Positions 17,923-26,635 of a stretch of 64,000 nucleotides of DNA are shown here, in pieces (within the stretch, counting starts at the first letter, position 1; every line of letters starts with the position of its first letter). The translations under genes and the position numbers were made by a program. Location: positions 34,873 through 98,872 of the forward strand of contig VSPM01000003.1 in NCBI GenBank assembly GCA_009775365.1. The letters run 5' to 3'. The notes under the pieces are model-generated. The model was not told the origin of the DNA and did not search any database. It saw only the letters and a program-made list of their open reading frames with translations. Origin of the DNA: Muribaculaceae bacterium. GTDB taxonomy: Bacteria > Bacteroidota > Bacteroidia > Bacteroidales > Muribaculaceae.

Positions 17923-18051
17923 AGTTTCACAGCCATTATAATTTAATTTTAATATGTAATGTTGAAGTATTTTAACTTAAAATAATTCAAATTTTAACAT
18001 TTAAATTAGCATATAACCCTTATTTAAGTATTAATTATCGACAAACGATAT

Positions 18052-18588
18052 TTATCTACTCTCAATGATGACCGGCGCATCGGGCAGACCAACATATGAA
18101 GCATCGGGAGATTTAACTTTATATTGAGAAATGAAGGCCGCGGCATCCTCCGGGGTGTCAAATGCTGCCGCTATGACATAAAACTTTTGGTCGCCGTTTT
18201 CAGCCTCAAAAGCATTATATCCTTGCGAAACCAAATCTGCCACCTGCGCAGAACTGTTTGTCTGCATCTTATAGGAGGCCACAGCCACATTATATCGCCG
18301 CATGGCCACGCCTGAATCTGCAATCTGCCTTATAGGCTCGACAAGCATATACACCTCTACATCCCCGATCTTCCTTTTTTGCGGCCCCCCTATCTGCTGA
18401 AGAGCGCCGGCCGGAATCATCATGTCGGCATCAACAGCAGCCGCTTCTCTTTTTTTCAAAGCCGCATCATAGGCGGCCTTATAGTTTTTCTCTGTCGGCT
18501 TGCAACCTGCCGCAATCGGAATCAAGGCCAAAAGCAACGCCGTTTTCAGTAGTGACGACATTCTTATTCTATTGCCCGGAATTTTCAT
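18052..18588 (-). CDS. SPOR-domain lipoprotein
   Basis: A 178-residue putative lipoprotein with lipobox Cys29 (PIAAGC). An internal ATG at 18561 would also leave a normal signal peptide. The C-terminal 80 residues (RYNVAVASYKMQTNSSAQVADLV...FYVIAAAFDTPEDAAAFI) follow the beta-alpha-beta-beta-alpha-beta pattern of SPOR domains, which bind denuded septal peptidoglycan. A cell-envelope or division-related role is inferred from that domain. It lies 155 bp downstream of the coiled-coil lipoprotein gene on the same strand. Confidence 0.75.
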   Translation of the reverse strand: MKIPGNRIRMSSLLKTALLLALIPIAAGCKPTEKNYKAAYDAALKKREAAAVDADMMIPAGALQQIGGPQKRKIGDVEVYMLVEPIRQIADSGVAMRRYNVAVASYKMQTNSSAQVADLVSQGYNAFEAENGDQKFYVIAAAFDTPEDAAAFISQYKVKSPDASYVGLPDAPVIIESR

Positions 18589-18743
18589 GTAATGAAATAT
18601 GCAAAGACCGATGATTAAAAACCACCGGCCTTAAATTATACTTGTTTAATTATATCTATCGTGAATAATCCTGATGTGCCAACGATGCTGAAGTCATTGC
18701 CTGACCCTGCATCTCGCACGGGAGTCACTTGTAAAACCTACTG

Positions 18744-19607
18744 TCAGTCAACCTGAATAACAAGGAAAGTAGTCATGCTCCAGAACTCCTGAGGGTTGGT
18801 GATCTGAATGGTCTTTGTCTTGTCGGCATTTTCCACAATCTTATAGGAATCCTCCGGCATGTTTGTCCAGATTTTCACCTTCTTCGAGCCGGTGGGAATC
18901 ATTGAGAGCGAACGCTTGTCGGCGCGAGTGAAATATGACTCGTTAAAATCACCCTTGAGCACCTTTGTCTGCCCGAGGAACTTCTTTTCAAGAAGACCAT
19001 TCTTTTTGAGCTCCTTGTTGGTGCCTATTGCATAATACACAGTGTTTGCGGCATTCTCCACAGCCTCAGTGGCAGCCTGAGCAGCCTCTTTAGCGGCTGT
19101 TTCGGTCTTAACCTGCTCTGTGGTGGCTGCAACCTGATTTGTGAGTGAGTCAATCTGCACCTTTGCGCTTGCGAGATCGTTCTCAAGCTGGGCTATCTTC
19201 TGGTCCTGCTGTGAAATGCGGCTCTTCAACTGGCTTATTGTCTTTGAAAGCACGCTGTTTTCATTGCCTGATGATTTAAGCTTGTTTTCCATCTGCTCAA
19301 GAAGTGCCTTATTGGAGGCAAGACGAGCCTTGATGTTTGCAAGGTTCTGGCGAATTTCGGCGCGACGGTCTACATTCTCTCCATTCCCCATATTATAAAG
19401 AAGTCCTTCCTGCATGTTAATTGAGTCAAGACCTGTGTATATGTCGCCCATGAGCAGCATCAGGGAATCATTGAAACTGCTGGCTTCAGAATATTCAGCA
19501 GTGAGTTCTGCAATTCTTGCGGAATCTTCGGCAAGTTTCTTGTCATTGCCGGAACAGGAAGCGAGCAATAAAGCGCCAATCCCTAAAAAGAAAATACTTT
19601 TTTTCAT
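18744..19607 (-). CDS. Coiled-coil lipoprotein, possibly Cbp1-like
   Basis: A 287-residue lipoprotein (lipobox Cys18, LLASC). Residues about 25-185 are a long predicted coiled coil with heptad Leu/Ile and repeated Gln, Glu, Lys (for example SKTISQLKSRISQQDQKIAQ). The C-terminal 100 residues are a compact beta-rich domain starting NTVYYAIGTNKELKKNGLL, which is widespread in Bacteroidales lipoproteins; some are annotated as Cbp1-type collagen-binding adhesins, which I recall but cannot verify here. It is the last gene of the dacB-unknown-rsmI run (20-bp gap after rsmI). Role unknown. Confidence 0.75.
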   Translation of the reverse strand: MKKSIFFLGIGALLLASCSGNDKKLAEDSARIAELTAEYSEASSFNDSLMLLMGDIYTGLDSINMQEGLLYNMGNGENVDRRAEIRQNLANIKARLASNKALLEQMENKLKSSGNENSVLSKTISQLKSRISQQDQKIAQLENDLASAKVQIDSLTNQVAATTEQVKTETAAKEAAQAATEAVENAANTVYYAIGTNKELKKNGLLEKKFLGQTKVLKGDFNESYFTRADKRSLSMIPTGSKKVKIWTNMPEDSYKIVENADKTKTIQITNPQEFWSMTTFLVIQVD

Positions 19608-19627
19608 TGTCTTATTTATTTAGTTAT

Positions 19628-20335
19628 TTATAGTTCTTCGTTTTTAACGGGCGAGACCTTGCCGTCACACCCTTCAATGACTATAACAATCTCCCCCTTG
19701 GCTTGGTTCATTTCAAAATAATTTGAAAGCTCTCCCAGGGTGCCGCGATGATAGGTTTCGTGAAGTTTTGATATTTCGCGACACACGCAGGCACGCCTTT
19801 CCCCTCCGAAAGAATCGGCAAGCTGGCGCAGGGTGCGCTGAAGGCGTTTGGGAGATTCGTAAATCACCACAGTGCGCGAATCAGCCGACAGCAGCGAAAG
19901 ACGCGTGGCCCTGCCCTTCTTAGGGGGGAGGAAGCCCTCAAACACAAACCTGTCGCACGGCAGGCCGGAGGCCACAAGAGCCGGCACAAAAGCCGTGGCA
20001 CCCGGCAGACACTCCACATCGGCTCCAAGCCTGACACATTCCCGCCCGAGCATGAACCCGGGGTCGGATATGCCCGGAGTGCCGGCATCTGAGATAAGCG
20101 CGATCTTCTCACCCGCAAGCACTCGCTCCGCTATCCTGGGGGCCTCTTCATGCTCGTTGAATTTATGATGGCTCCTCATAGGCGCTGTTATGCCGAAGTG
20201 TTTCAGAAGCACCCCCGAAGTGCGCGTATCTTCCGCAAGGATAAGATCGGCCTCTTTAAGCACATTCACGGCGCGAAAAGTCATATCATCAAGATTTCCC
20301 ACCGGAGTGGGCACTATGTAAAGACGGCCGCTCAT
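19628..20335 (-). CDS. rsmI: 16S rRNA (cytidine(1402)-2'-O)-methyltransferase
   Basis: A 235-residue tetrapyrrole-methylase-fold enzyme that methylates the ribose of C1402 in 16S rRNA with S-adenosylmethionine. Motifs are LYIVPTPVGNLDDMTFRA at the N-terminus, AEDTRTSGVLLKHFGI, ISDAGTPGISDPG and VIYESPKRLQRTL, all diagnostic for RsmI. It is slightly shorter than the E. coli protein, as is common in Bacteroidetes. The start overlaps the stop of the preceding gene by 4 bp (ATGA type), indicating translational coupling. Confidence 0.95.
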   Translation of the reverse strand: MSGRLYIVPTPVGNLDDMTFRAVNVLKEADLILAEDTRTSGVLLKHFGITAPMRSHHKFNEHEEAPRIAERVLAGEKIALISDAGTPGISDPGFMLGRECVRLGADVECLPGATAFVPALVASGLPCDRFVFEGFLPPKKGRATRLSLLSADSRTVVIYESPKRLQRTLRQLADSFGGERRACVCREISKLHETYHRGTLGELSNYFEMNQAKGEIVIVIEGCDGKVSPVKNEEL

Positions 20336-20946
20336 TCTTTAAAATACTTTTTTATAATTTCAAGAAAGTCAGCAACCTCCTGACGTTTCACATCCCATTG
20401 AAGCTCGTCTATGAAATAGCTTTCCGCCTCATCATAATTTTCCATGGAAGCCATGAGGGCGAGAGTGTTGTTGAAACTTGCGTCTGAATTATCAAACAGT
20501 TCTCTTTTAAACCTGTAGCGGTCGTTGATGCTGAACACAAGCCTTCCTCTCGGCTCTGCAACGGAAGCAGGCTCAGGCATGGGCTGCTGTTCGACATATT
20601 CGGCCGCCACGGCCGAAGCCGCCGCCCTACCCTCCAGGTCGTCGGCAGGTGAGTCTATTATATTCTCAGGGCGAGCGACAGCATTTACAGGCTGCTCAAC
20701 AGGGTCTGCCTCTATAGAATATTCAGGCATGTCGGCCTCCTCATATCTTTCTGCCTCCGAGTCATCTTTTTCCTGCACACAATTATCACCTGCGGCAGCG
20801 GGACAAATCTCTGCTATTGCATTTGCCTTCCGTCCTATCAGGCGCATGAGTTCCGGCGTGCAGTCATCGCGCGATATTGCGAGATGCACAAGCCCCTCAA
20901 GTTCATATATCGTGTCGAGGAAACTTTTTAATTCTTCTTTATCCAT
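20332..20946 (-). CDS. Conserved Bacteroidales protein of unknown function
   Basis: A 204-residue cytoplasmic protein with no signal peptide. The ATG at 20946 (MDKEELKSF) is preferred over an upstream frame because it gives an 8-bp overlap with dacB. It has a helical N-terminus, an acidic Ala/Glu/Pro-rich linker (about 50-120) and a conserved C-terminal domain with SINDRYRFKRELFDNSD and YFIDELQWDVKR, a pattern I recognise from other Bacteroidales conserved proteins without known role. It lies in a tight operon between dacB and rsmI, overlapping both, which hints at an envelope or translation-linked role but does not define it. Confidence 0.75.
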   Translation of the reverse strand: MDKEELKSFLDTIYELEGLVHLAISRDDCTPELMRLIGRKANAIAEICPAAAGDNCVQEKDDSEAERYEEADMPEYSIEADPVEQPVNAVARPENIIDSPADDLEGRAAASAVAAEYVEQQPMPEPASVAEPRGRLVFSINDRYRFKRELFDNSDASFNNTLALMASMENYDEAESYFIDELQWDVKRQEVADFLEIIKKYFKE

Positions 20947-22183
20947 TATTCTTAGTGTTAAGCAACGTGTCGCAATCTTCAAATATTTCGAGCAACATAT
21001 TTTCAGCAGCGCGTTTTGCGGTTTTGCGGCTTTTTGTAATGTCGTTCATCATTATCACCACAGCATGTGTCGGCACATAATCATCGTCGAGCTTATAGCC
21101 GGCATAGCATTGAATGCCCTTCATGCTTCCCGTCTTCAAAGCGATATAGCTGTCGAGAGGCGTGCCGGCCAAAAACTTCTTTAGCGTGCCCTCCTGCCCC
21201 GCAAGAGGGAAAAACGAGGCATAGTTCGCATCGACGCTCATCTCAGTGAGCACAGCCCCCATGAAATCAGCCGTGACTCGGTTTGAACGCGAGAGCCCGG
21301 AGCCGTCGATAATCGACACTCCATCAAGCGGCATCCCTTTCTTGGTCCAATAAGCGGACTCCTTTGCGGCGGCATCCGGCGTTGAGCCGTCGCCTCCCCT
21401 CTGCTTGCCATATGTGCGAAGCATGGACTCGGCAAAGAGATTGTCGCTTCTCATCATGCAGGAGCGCATAATGTCGTCAACTGTGGGCGACATATGATCG
21501 AGAATCTGCACCCTTCTCCCCTCTCCTAATTCTTTCTCTTCTAAAGTTATTTGCGATTCGCGCATAGCCGCTTTGAGGCGGCTTTCAAAAACCGCCGCAG
21601 GATTCTCTACAGAATTTCGACCCGAAGAATTGTCTCCGAAATTAAGAGCGTGAGAGCCTGTGCCATATGACTGTTTGAAATCGGCCGGCATCCACGAATC
21701 CGGTCTCGGAGAGCCTGCAAACTCCGACTCGTCGATTATTATTTTACCTTCAATCTTATGAATGCCCATAACTCGGAGCGACTCCACAATCTCATCTATA
21801 AAGTCGCTGCTCTCCGGCTCATGGCCTGAGCCAAGCGAAGGGTCGCACGCACCCACCACTATCACGTTCCCTCGGAGGATGCCCAGATTCTGGGCGCCGT
21901 CGACATACACGCGAGTATGGTAGCGATAATCTGCGCCGACCTCCTCAAGAAGAGCCGCCGTTGTGACCGATTTCATAATCGACGCCGGAATCAACGCCTT
22001 CTCCTCATTGTGCCCGGCAATGGCCTTGCCGTCGGCCAGGTCAATCACCTTAACGGCTATCGACCCTGAAGCCACCCCGCTTCCCTTCACAAACCTGTCG
22101 ACAGCAGCCTGAGGGTCTGAGGCCATGGCCACCGACACCGAAAGCAACAGGCATAGGAGTGATGTTGCAATTTTTTTAATCAT
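20939..22183 (-). CDS. dacB: D-alanyl-D-alanine carboxypeptidase/endopeptidase (PBP4, S13 family)
   Basis: A 414-residue periplasmic penicillin-binding protein that trims or opens peptidoglycan cross-links. A signal peptide (1-21) is followed by the SxxK motif S68-I-M-K71 (IPASIMKSVTTAALLE), an SDN motif in the RSDNLFAESMLRTYG segment and a KTG triad in YIALKTGSMKG. The inserted domain between SxxK and SDN (with GACDPSLGSGHE) is typical of family S13. It starts a run of genes with the unknown protein, rsmI and the coiled-coil lipoprotein. It is divergent from the AI-2E-type permease. Confidence 0.95.
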   Translation of the reverse strand: MIKKIATSLLCLLLSVSVAMASDPQAAVDRFVKGSGVASGSIAVKVIDLADGKAIAGHNEEKALIPASIMKSVTTAALLEEVGADYRYHTRVYVDGAQNLGILRGNVIVVGACDPSLGSGHEPESSDFIDEIVESLRVMGIHKIEGKIIIDESEFAGSPRPDSWMPADFKQSYGTGSHALNFGDNSSGRNSVENPAAVFESRLKAAMRESQITLEEKELGEGRRVQILDHMSPTVDDIMRSCMMRSDNLFAESMLRTYGKQRGGDGSTPDAAAKESAYWTKKGMPLDGVSIIDGSGLSRSNRVTADFMGAVLTEMSVDANYASFFPLAGQEGTLKKFLAGTPLDSYIALKTGSMKGIQCYAGYKLDDDYVPTHAVVIMMNDITKSRKTAKRAAENMLLEIFEDCDTLLNTKNNG

Positions 22184-22243
22184 AAACGATATTCAATATA
22201 AAGCCGGACACGACATTCCAAAGACACAAGCCCGGTGAATGCG

Positions 22244-22251
22244 CAAAGTTA
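22244..22251 (-). promoter_or_regulatory. Candidate -7 box of the dacB operon
   Basis: TAACTTTG on the minus strand, exact TAnnTTTG, about 60 bp before the dacB ATG. No convincing TTTG at the right distance. Confidence 0.4.
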
Positions 22252-22442
22252 CAAAAGTTTTTCCGATTTTGGTACAGTTTTTTTGTCACATAAAAAAAAG
22301 TTGTTAATTTTACTATCCAAAACCGCTCCCTCTCCTGCGACTGAACATTTTGTCCGGACCCGCTTATTATTAACAACACATATATCGGCAATTGTTTCAG
22401 ATTCCCGAACAGCAATCAGCGGCAATTGCCAACCGACAAGAC

Positions 22443-23558
22443 ATGGAAATGCCCGAATACACCCCTCGGAGACCATACACTTTTGACAGAGTGGTGAGAA
22501 TCACATTCTCTGTCATAATAGTCCTGGCAGTCCTTTATCTTCTAAATGCCTTGAAAGGCGTGCTCCTACCGTTTTTTGTGGCTTGCCTTATAGCCTACAT
22601 GCTTGAGCCGATAGTGCAATGGAATATGAAATGGACACACCTCGACTCTCGATTTATACCTGTGGCTCTCACGCTTTTTGAAACCTGCGCCACGCTGGCA
22701 GTGTTTTGCGTTCTGTTCATACCATACCTTGTGTCGGAAACAGCAGAAATGACACAGATGATACGCGACTATGCCACAACGCAGACAAAAATACCCTACA
22801 TCTCTGACAGCATTCACAACTTCTTGAGAAGCAATATCGACTTCAACGAAATAGCCAAGCTACTCTCACGCGATGAATGGAAGGATCTCATAAAAAGCAC
22901 TGTGTCATCTTCATGGAACTTTCTGAGTTCCGGGCTGGCATTAATATTCGGAGTCCTGAGCTGGCTGATTGTGGTGCTTTACGTGATTTTCATCATGCTT
23001 GACTATGAACGCATCATGCTGGGATTCCGCCAGCTTGTGCCTATGCGTCACAGAAAGCGCACCTTCCGCATAGGCTCCGACATCAAGAATGCAATGAACC
23101 GCTATTTCAGAGGGCAGTTTGTAATCGCCTGCACTGTGGGCGTGCTTTTTGCCATCGGATTCCTTATCATCGACCTCCCGATGGGTGTGGTGCTGGGGCT
23201 GTTTATAGGGATTCTCAATATGGTGCCTTACCTTCAGTTGATTTCTCTTCCGGTCACAGCGGTTCTGTGCATAGTCTGCACGGCGAGCACCGGCGTTGAC
23301 TTCTGGGTTATTTTTTGGGAAAGCATGGCGGTGTATGCCATCGTTCAGTGCATACAAGACCTTGTGCTCACTCCCAAAGTAATGGGGAAGGCCATGGGGC
23401 TTAACCCGGCCATAATCCTTCTGTCTCTCTCTATCTGGGGCTCGCTGCTCGGGTTCATGGGACTCATCATCGCTCTCCCTCTCACCACTCTTCTACTGTC
23501 TTATTACAACATATATGTGGTGCAACGCTATTCGCGCCACAATTCCGAGAATGTATAA
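22443..23558 (+). CDS. AI-2E family transporter (PerM/UPF0118)
   Basis: A 371-residue polytopic membrane protein of the PerM/AI-2E exporter family. The start at 22443 (MEMPEYTPRR) is preferred to the longer frame from 22392 because the first hydrophobic helix (VVRITFSVIIVLAVLYLLNAL) then follows about 18 residues of basic N-terminus. It has paired N-terminal helices, a long central soluble stretch with amphipathic helices, and C-terminal helices with GVLFAIGFLIIDLPMGVVLGLFIGILNMVPYL and a conserved LxPKVMGKAMGLNPA loop. Members export autoinducer-2 or have other transport roles; substrate here is unknown. It is followed 17 bp later by an antiporter, probably co-transcribed. Confidence 0.88.
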   Translation: MEMPEYTPRRPYTFDRVVRITFSVIIVLAVLYLLNALKGVLLPFFVACLIAYMLEPIVQWNMKWTHLDSRFIPVALTLFETCATLAVFCVLFIPYLVSETAEMTQMIRDYATTQTKIPYISDSIHNFLRSNIDFNEIAKLLSRDEWKDLIKSTVSSSWNFLSSGLALIFGVLSWLIVVLYVIFIMLDYERIMLGFRQLVPMRHRKRTFRIGSDIKNAMNRYFRGQFVIACTVGVLFAIGFLIIDLPMGVVLGLFIGILNMVPYLQLISLPVTAVLCIVCTASTGVDFWVIFWESMAVYAIVQCIQDLVLTPKVMGKAMGLNPAIILLSLSIWGSLLGFMGLIIALPLTTLLLSYYNIYVVQRYSRHNSENV

Positions 23559-23575
23559 CCACAAAACTATAGAGA

Positions 23576-25909
23576 ATGCTGACATTGCCCGCCAATCATG
23601 AAATGGAAGCCGCCTCACAGCAAACGGTGAGCGACATAACCACGCAGACCTACACGGAAATCAATGGCGACAAAAACGAAAACTCTGTGGAAGAAGACCA
23701 CACCAACGGACTGATAGGCGACCTTGCCTGGATCCTCCTTCTGGGAGCAGTGGTGACACTGCTTTTCAAGAAAATGAAGCAGCCGGTGGTGCTCGGTTAT
23801 ATTCTCGCAGGCTTTCTTGCCAGCCCGAAATTCACGTATCTCCCTTCGATTTCAAATCTTGAGAACATAGAGTTCTGGGCCGACCTCGGCATTGTTGTCC
23901 TCATGTTCACCCTTGGCCTTGAATTCAGTTTCAAAAAACTTATGAATTCCGGCTCGTCGGCGGTTATAACGGCTTTGATTATAATCACGGGAATGACTTT
24001 CGCCGGTTTCGGAGTCGGCAAGATTCTGCAGCTCAATTCAATCAACTGCATATTTCTCGGCGGAATGATTTCCATGTCGAGCACAACCATAATCCTGAAG
24101 ACGCTCACCGACCTTGGAATGCGACAAAAGAAATTCGCATCCCTTGTTCTTGCGGTGCTTATTATCGAAGACCTTTTCGCGGTGTTGATGCTTGTGCTTC
24201 TATCGTCGCTTGCCATGGGCAATGTGGAAGGGATGGACCTCCTCTTCTCTGTGGGGAAACTGTTGTTCTTCCTTATTATCTGGTTTCTTGTGGGAGTGTA
24301 TGTGCTTCCCACGTTTTTCACAAAAGTCAAAGACTTTCTCAACAACGAAACTCTGCTTGTGGTGGCAATGGGCCTGTGTTTCTCTATGGCGGTGTTCTCT
24401 GTGATATGTGGATTCTCTCTGGAACTCGGCGCCTTTGTGATGGGCTCTATCCTTGCAGGCACAATGGTGGCGGAAAGGATGGAGAAGGTGGTCCAGCCTG
24501 TGAAAGACCTTTTCGGCGCCGTGTTCTTCATCTCTGTGGGAATGATGGTAGACCCTGCGGTGCTCGTTTCATACTGGTGGGAGATTCTGCTCCTGGCGGT
24601 GGTGGTGATATGCGGCATGATTTTCTTCGGCACTCTCGGAATGCTCGTCACCGGCCAGACACTCCGCGTGGCTATCGAAAGCGGATTCACCTTGACCCAG
24701 GTTGGCGAGTTCTCATTCATCATAGCCTCGCTCGGCATGAGCCTTGGCGTGCTGCAGGAATCAATCTATCCGATAATTGTGGCAGTGTCAGTGATCACCA
24801 TATTCACCACCCCCTATTTTGTGAAACTTTCACAGCCTGCCTATCAGTTTGCTGAAAGCCACCTCCCCGGGCGGCTTGGGTTCCTCATCGACCGCTATTC
24901 GAGCCAGGTGACCGACTCAAGCAACACCAAACGCCTATGGCGCGACATTCTTTCTCGCTACCTGTGGAGAATAGTGCTATTTTCTGTGGTGCTTCTTGCC
25001 ATTATTCTCGTGTCAAGACAGTTCCTGTTCCCTCTCTGCGAACGCTACCTTCATGACTGGGGCCGACTTTGCGCCACAGCCATCACTTTTGCGGCTATGC
25101 TCCCGTTCCTTTTCGCCCTTTCATTCAGCTCTACTAAACCCGACGAGAGGATGAAGCTTCATGCCTCGGCAAGTTTCTACGACGTTCCGCTCGTGGCCAT
25201 GCGCATAATACGCTATATTGTGGCTCTCCTGTTTATCGTCTACATGATGACCATAGCCTATAACGGCCTTGTGGCATGGATCACAGGAGTGGTGTGCTTC
25301 AGCATTATTATAATTTTCGCCTCCTCAAAACTTCTTACACGATATGGCAATATTGAAAAGAAGTTTATGGATAATCTGAACATTCGCGAAAACACCCGGC
25401 TCGGACTCAACAACAAGCTTGTGAGCGACCTTCACCTTGCCTACATCGAGGTCGGGGCATATTGTCCGTTTGTGGGCGACAAGCTTAAAGACACCGGGCT
25501 GCGGTCAGATTATGGAGTGAGCGTGGCAAGCATTCAGCGCGACAATATTTTCATGCCCCTCCCATCGAGCGACGCGAGAATCTTCCCGGGAGATGTGCTC
25601 GGCGTGATAGGAAATGACGAGCAGATAAAGCATCTGAACGACGACATCGAACGCGACGAGAAAGCCTTCCGTTCAGTTGAGGTAAGCAAACAGGAGATTG
25701 AACTCCGCAGCATCCCTCTTTCGGCCAATTCTCCAATTATAAATGTGCCGCTTGGAAAAACAAATCTCCGCACCGACTATTACAGCATGATTGTAAAAGT
25801 GCAGCGCGGAGAAGATGAGTTTGAACAGCCGGGCCCCTCCACAGTGCTTCGTGAAGGCGACATAATCTGGGTGGTAGGCGACCCGAATCGCATCGACAAG
25901 ATGAAATGA
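23576..25909 (+). CDS. CPA2 cation:proton antiporter with C-terminal TrkA-C domains
   Basis: A 777-residue membrane protein of the monovalent cation:proton antiporter-2 family (KefB/C-like). An acidic N-terminal cytoplasmic stretch (1-50) precedes about 12 helices, including KKMKQPVVLGYILAGFLASP and ISMSSTTIILKTL, then additional helices around 465-580, and two C-terminal TrkA-C-like domains (about 620-690 and 710-775, with FPGDVLGVIGNDEQ and LREGDIIWVVGDPNRI). No intact TrkA-N (Rossmann) ligand domain is seen between them. It would exchange Na+ or K+ for protons under ligand control. Its cation is unknown. Confidence 0.9.
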   Translation: MLTLPANHEMEAASQQTVSDITTQTYTEINGDKNENSVEEDHTNGLIGDLAWILLLGAVVTLLFKKMKQPVVLGYILAGFLASPKFTYLPSISNLENIEFWADLGIVVLMFTLGLEFSFKKLMNSGSSAVITALIIITGMTFAGFGVGKILQLNSINCIFLGGMISMSSTTIILKTLTDLGMRQKKFASLVLAVLIIEDLFAVLMLVLLSSLAMGNVEGMDLLFSVGKLLFFLIIWFLVGVYVLPTFFTKVKDFLNNETLLVVAMGLCFSMAVFSVICGFSLELGAFVMGSILAGTMVAERMEKVVQPVKDLFGAVFFISVGMMVDPAVLVSYWWEILLLAVVVICGMIFFGTLGMLVTGQTLRVAIESGFTLTQVGEFSFIIASLGMSLGVLQESIYPIIVAVSVITIFTTPYFVKLSQPAYQFAESHLPGRLGFLIDRYSSQVTDSSNTKRLWRDILSRYLWRIVLFSVVLLAIILVSRQFLFPLCERYLHDWGRLCATAITFAAMLPFLFALSFSSTKPDERMKLHASASFYDVPLVAMRIIRYIVALLFIVYMMTIAYNGLVAWITGVVCFSIIIIFASSKLLTRYGNIEKKFMDNLNIRENTRLGLNNKLVSDLHLAYIEVGAYCPFVGDKLKDTGLRSDYGVSVASIQRDNIFMPLPSSDARIFPGDVLGVIGNDEQIKHLNDDIERDEKAFRSVEVSKQEIELRSIPLSANSPIINVPLGKTNLRTDYYSMIVKVQRGEDEFEQPGPSTVLREGDIIWVVGDPNRIDKMK

Positions 25910-25941
25910 CATTAGCAGGATTACGCTCCGGCCAATGCCGG

Positions 25942-26565
25942 TCAGAACGGCAGACCAGTCCCGATGAAGCCCACAGTGACGTCATCGGTGAAATCGGCTG
26001 ATGTCGGAGCTGATTCTGAATGATAGAGACGGCGTGAAAGCACCGTCGGAAGATTATCCTGCGAAGGGGCGAACCAAAGCCCCTCCCAGCGCCAATACCA
26101 CATTCCGCCGCCGTCATAGCCCGACCATTCAGTCTGCACACCCGGCAATTCCAGCACTTTGCTGAAAGAATCGCCTATTCCGAAAGCCCCGCGAGGGGCT
26201 TTTACCTTAACGTCGCTCCCGATGAGATTTATCACGTCTATCTTTCCCTCGCCAAAATCATAGGCTATGAAGCGCTCGCCGTCTTCATCCTCAAAATCCA
26301 TTGTCACGGCATCAGGGCTCGCCCCGTTCACCTTCCTGACATATAGACCGGGCACGGAATCAGGCACAGCATTGATGTCCATTCCTATAGTTATGGCCCC
26401 TATGCTGTCTTTCGTGAGGCAGGCTTCTTGTTTGCCTGCGGAAGCTGTCACGTCTGCCGGAATCTCATCTGCCACTGAATCGCTGTCGGAGCCCCCCTTT
26501 TCGGAACCCTTCCCGCAGCCGGCCAGAAGAGTGGCACACATTGCAAAAATGATTGTCTTTTTCAT
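25942..26565 (-). CDS. Putative lipoprotein, function unknown
   Basis: A 207-residue protein with lipobox Cys17 (TLLAGCGKG), followed by a Gly/Ser/Asp-rich linker of about 25 residues and a folded domain (about 50-207) that begins LTKDSIGAITIGMD and has a Trp-rich GMWYWRWEGLWF segment. I do not recognise the family. The pattern of an IGMD-type start and short strands resembles other small Bacteroidales lipoproteins, but no role can be proposed. Convergent with the antiporter gene that ends at 25909, with a 32-bp gap, and upstream of another antiporter on the minus strand. Confidence 0.65.
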   Translation of the reverse strand: MKKTIIFAMCATLLAGCGKGSEKGGSDSDSVADEIPADVTASAGKQEACLTKDSIGAITIGMDINAVPDSVPGLYVRKVNGASPDAVTMDFEDEDGERFIAYDFGEGKIDVINLIGSDVKVKAPRGAFGIGDSFSKVLELPGVQTEWSGYDGGGMWYWRWEGLWFAPSQDNLPTVLSRRLYHSESAPTSADFTDDVTVGFIGTGLPF

Positions 26566-26635
26566 GTCTTATTGCTGTTTTATTATCATAATCAAGTTTT
26601 GTAGAAAGCGAGAAGACACTCGCAGGCATCAAGAG

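Larger units (their letters stand above)
17417..18051. other. Long intergenic region, SusC leader and terminator
   Basis: No coding frame of interest. The part nearest SusC would be its about 260-nt mRNA leader and contains a small GC hairpin near 17584-17605. A promoter-like element is at 17680-17711 and an 11-bp stem hairpin at 17890-17922. The rest is AT-rich with no recognisable feature. Confidence 0.6.
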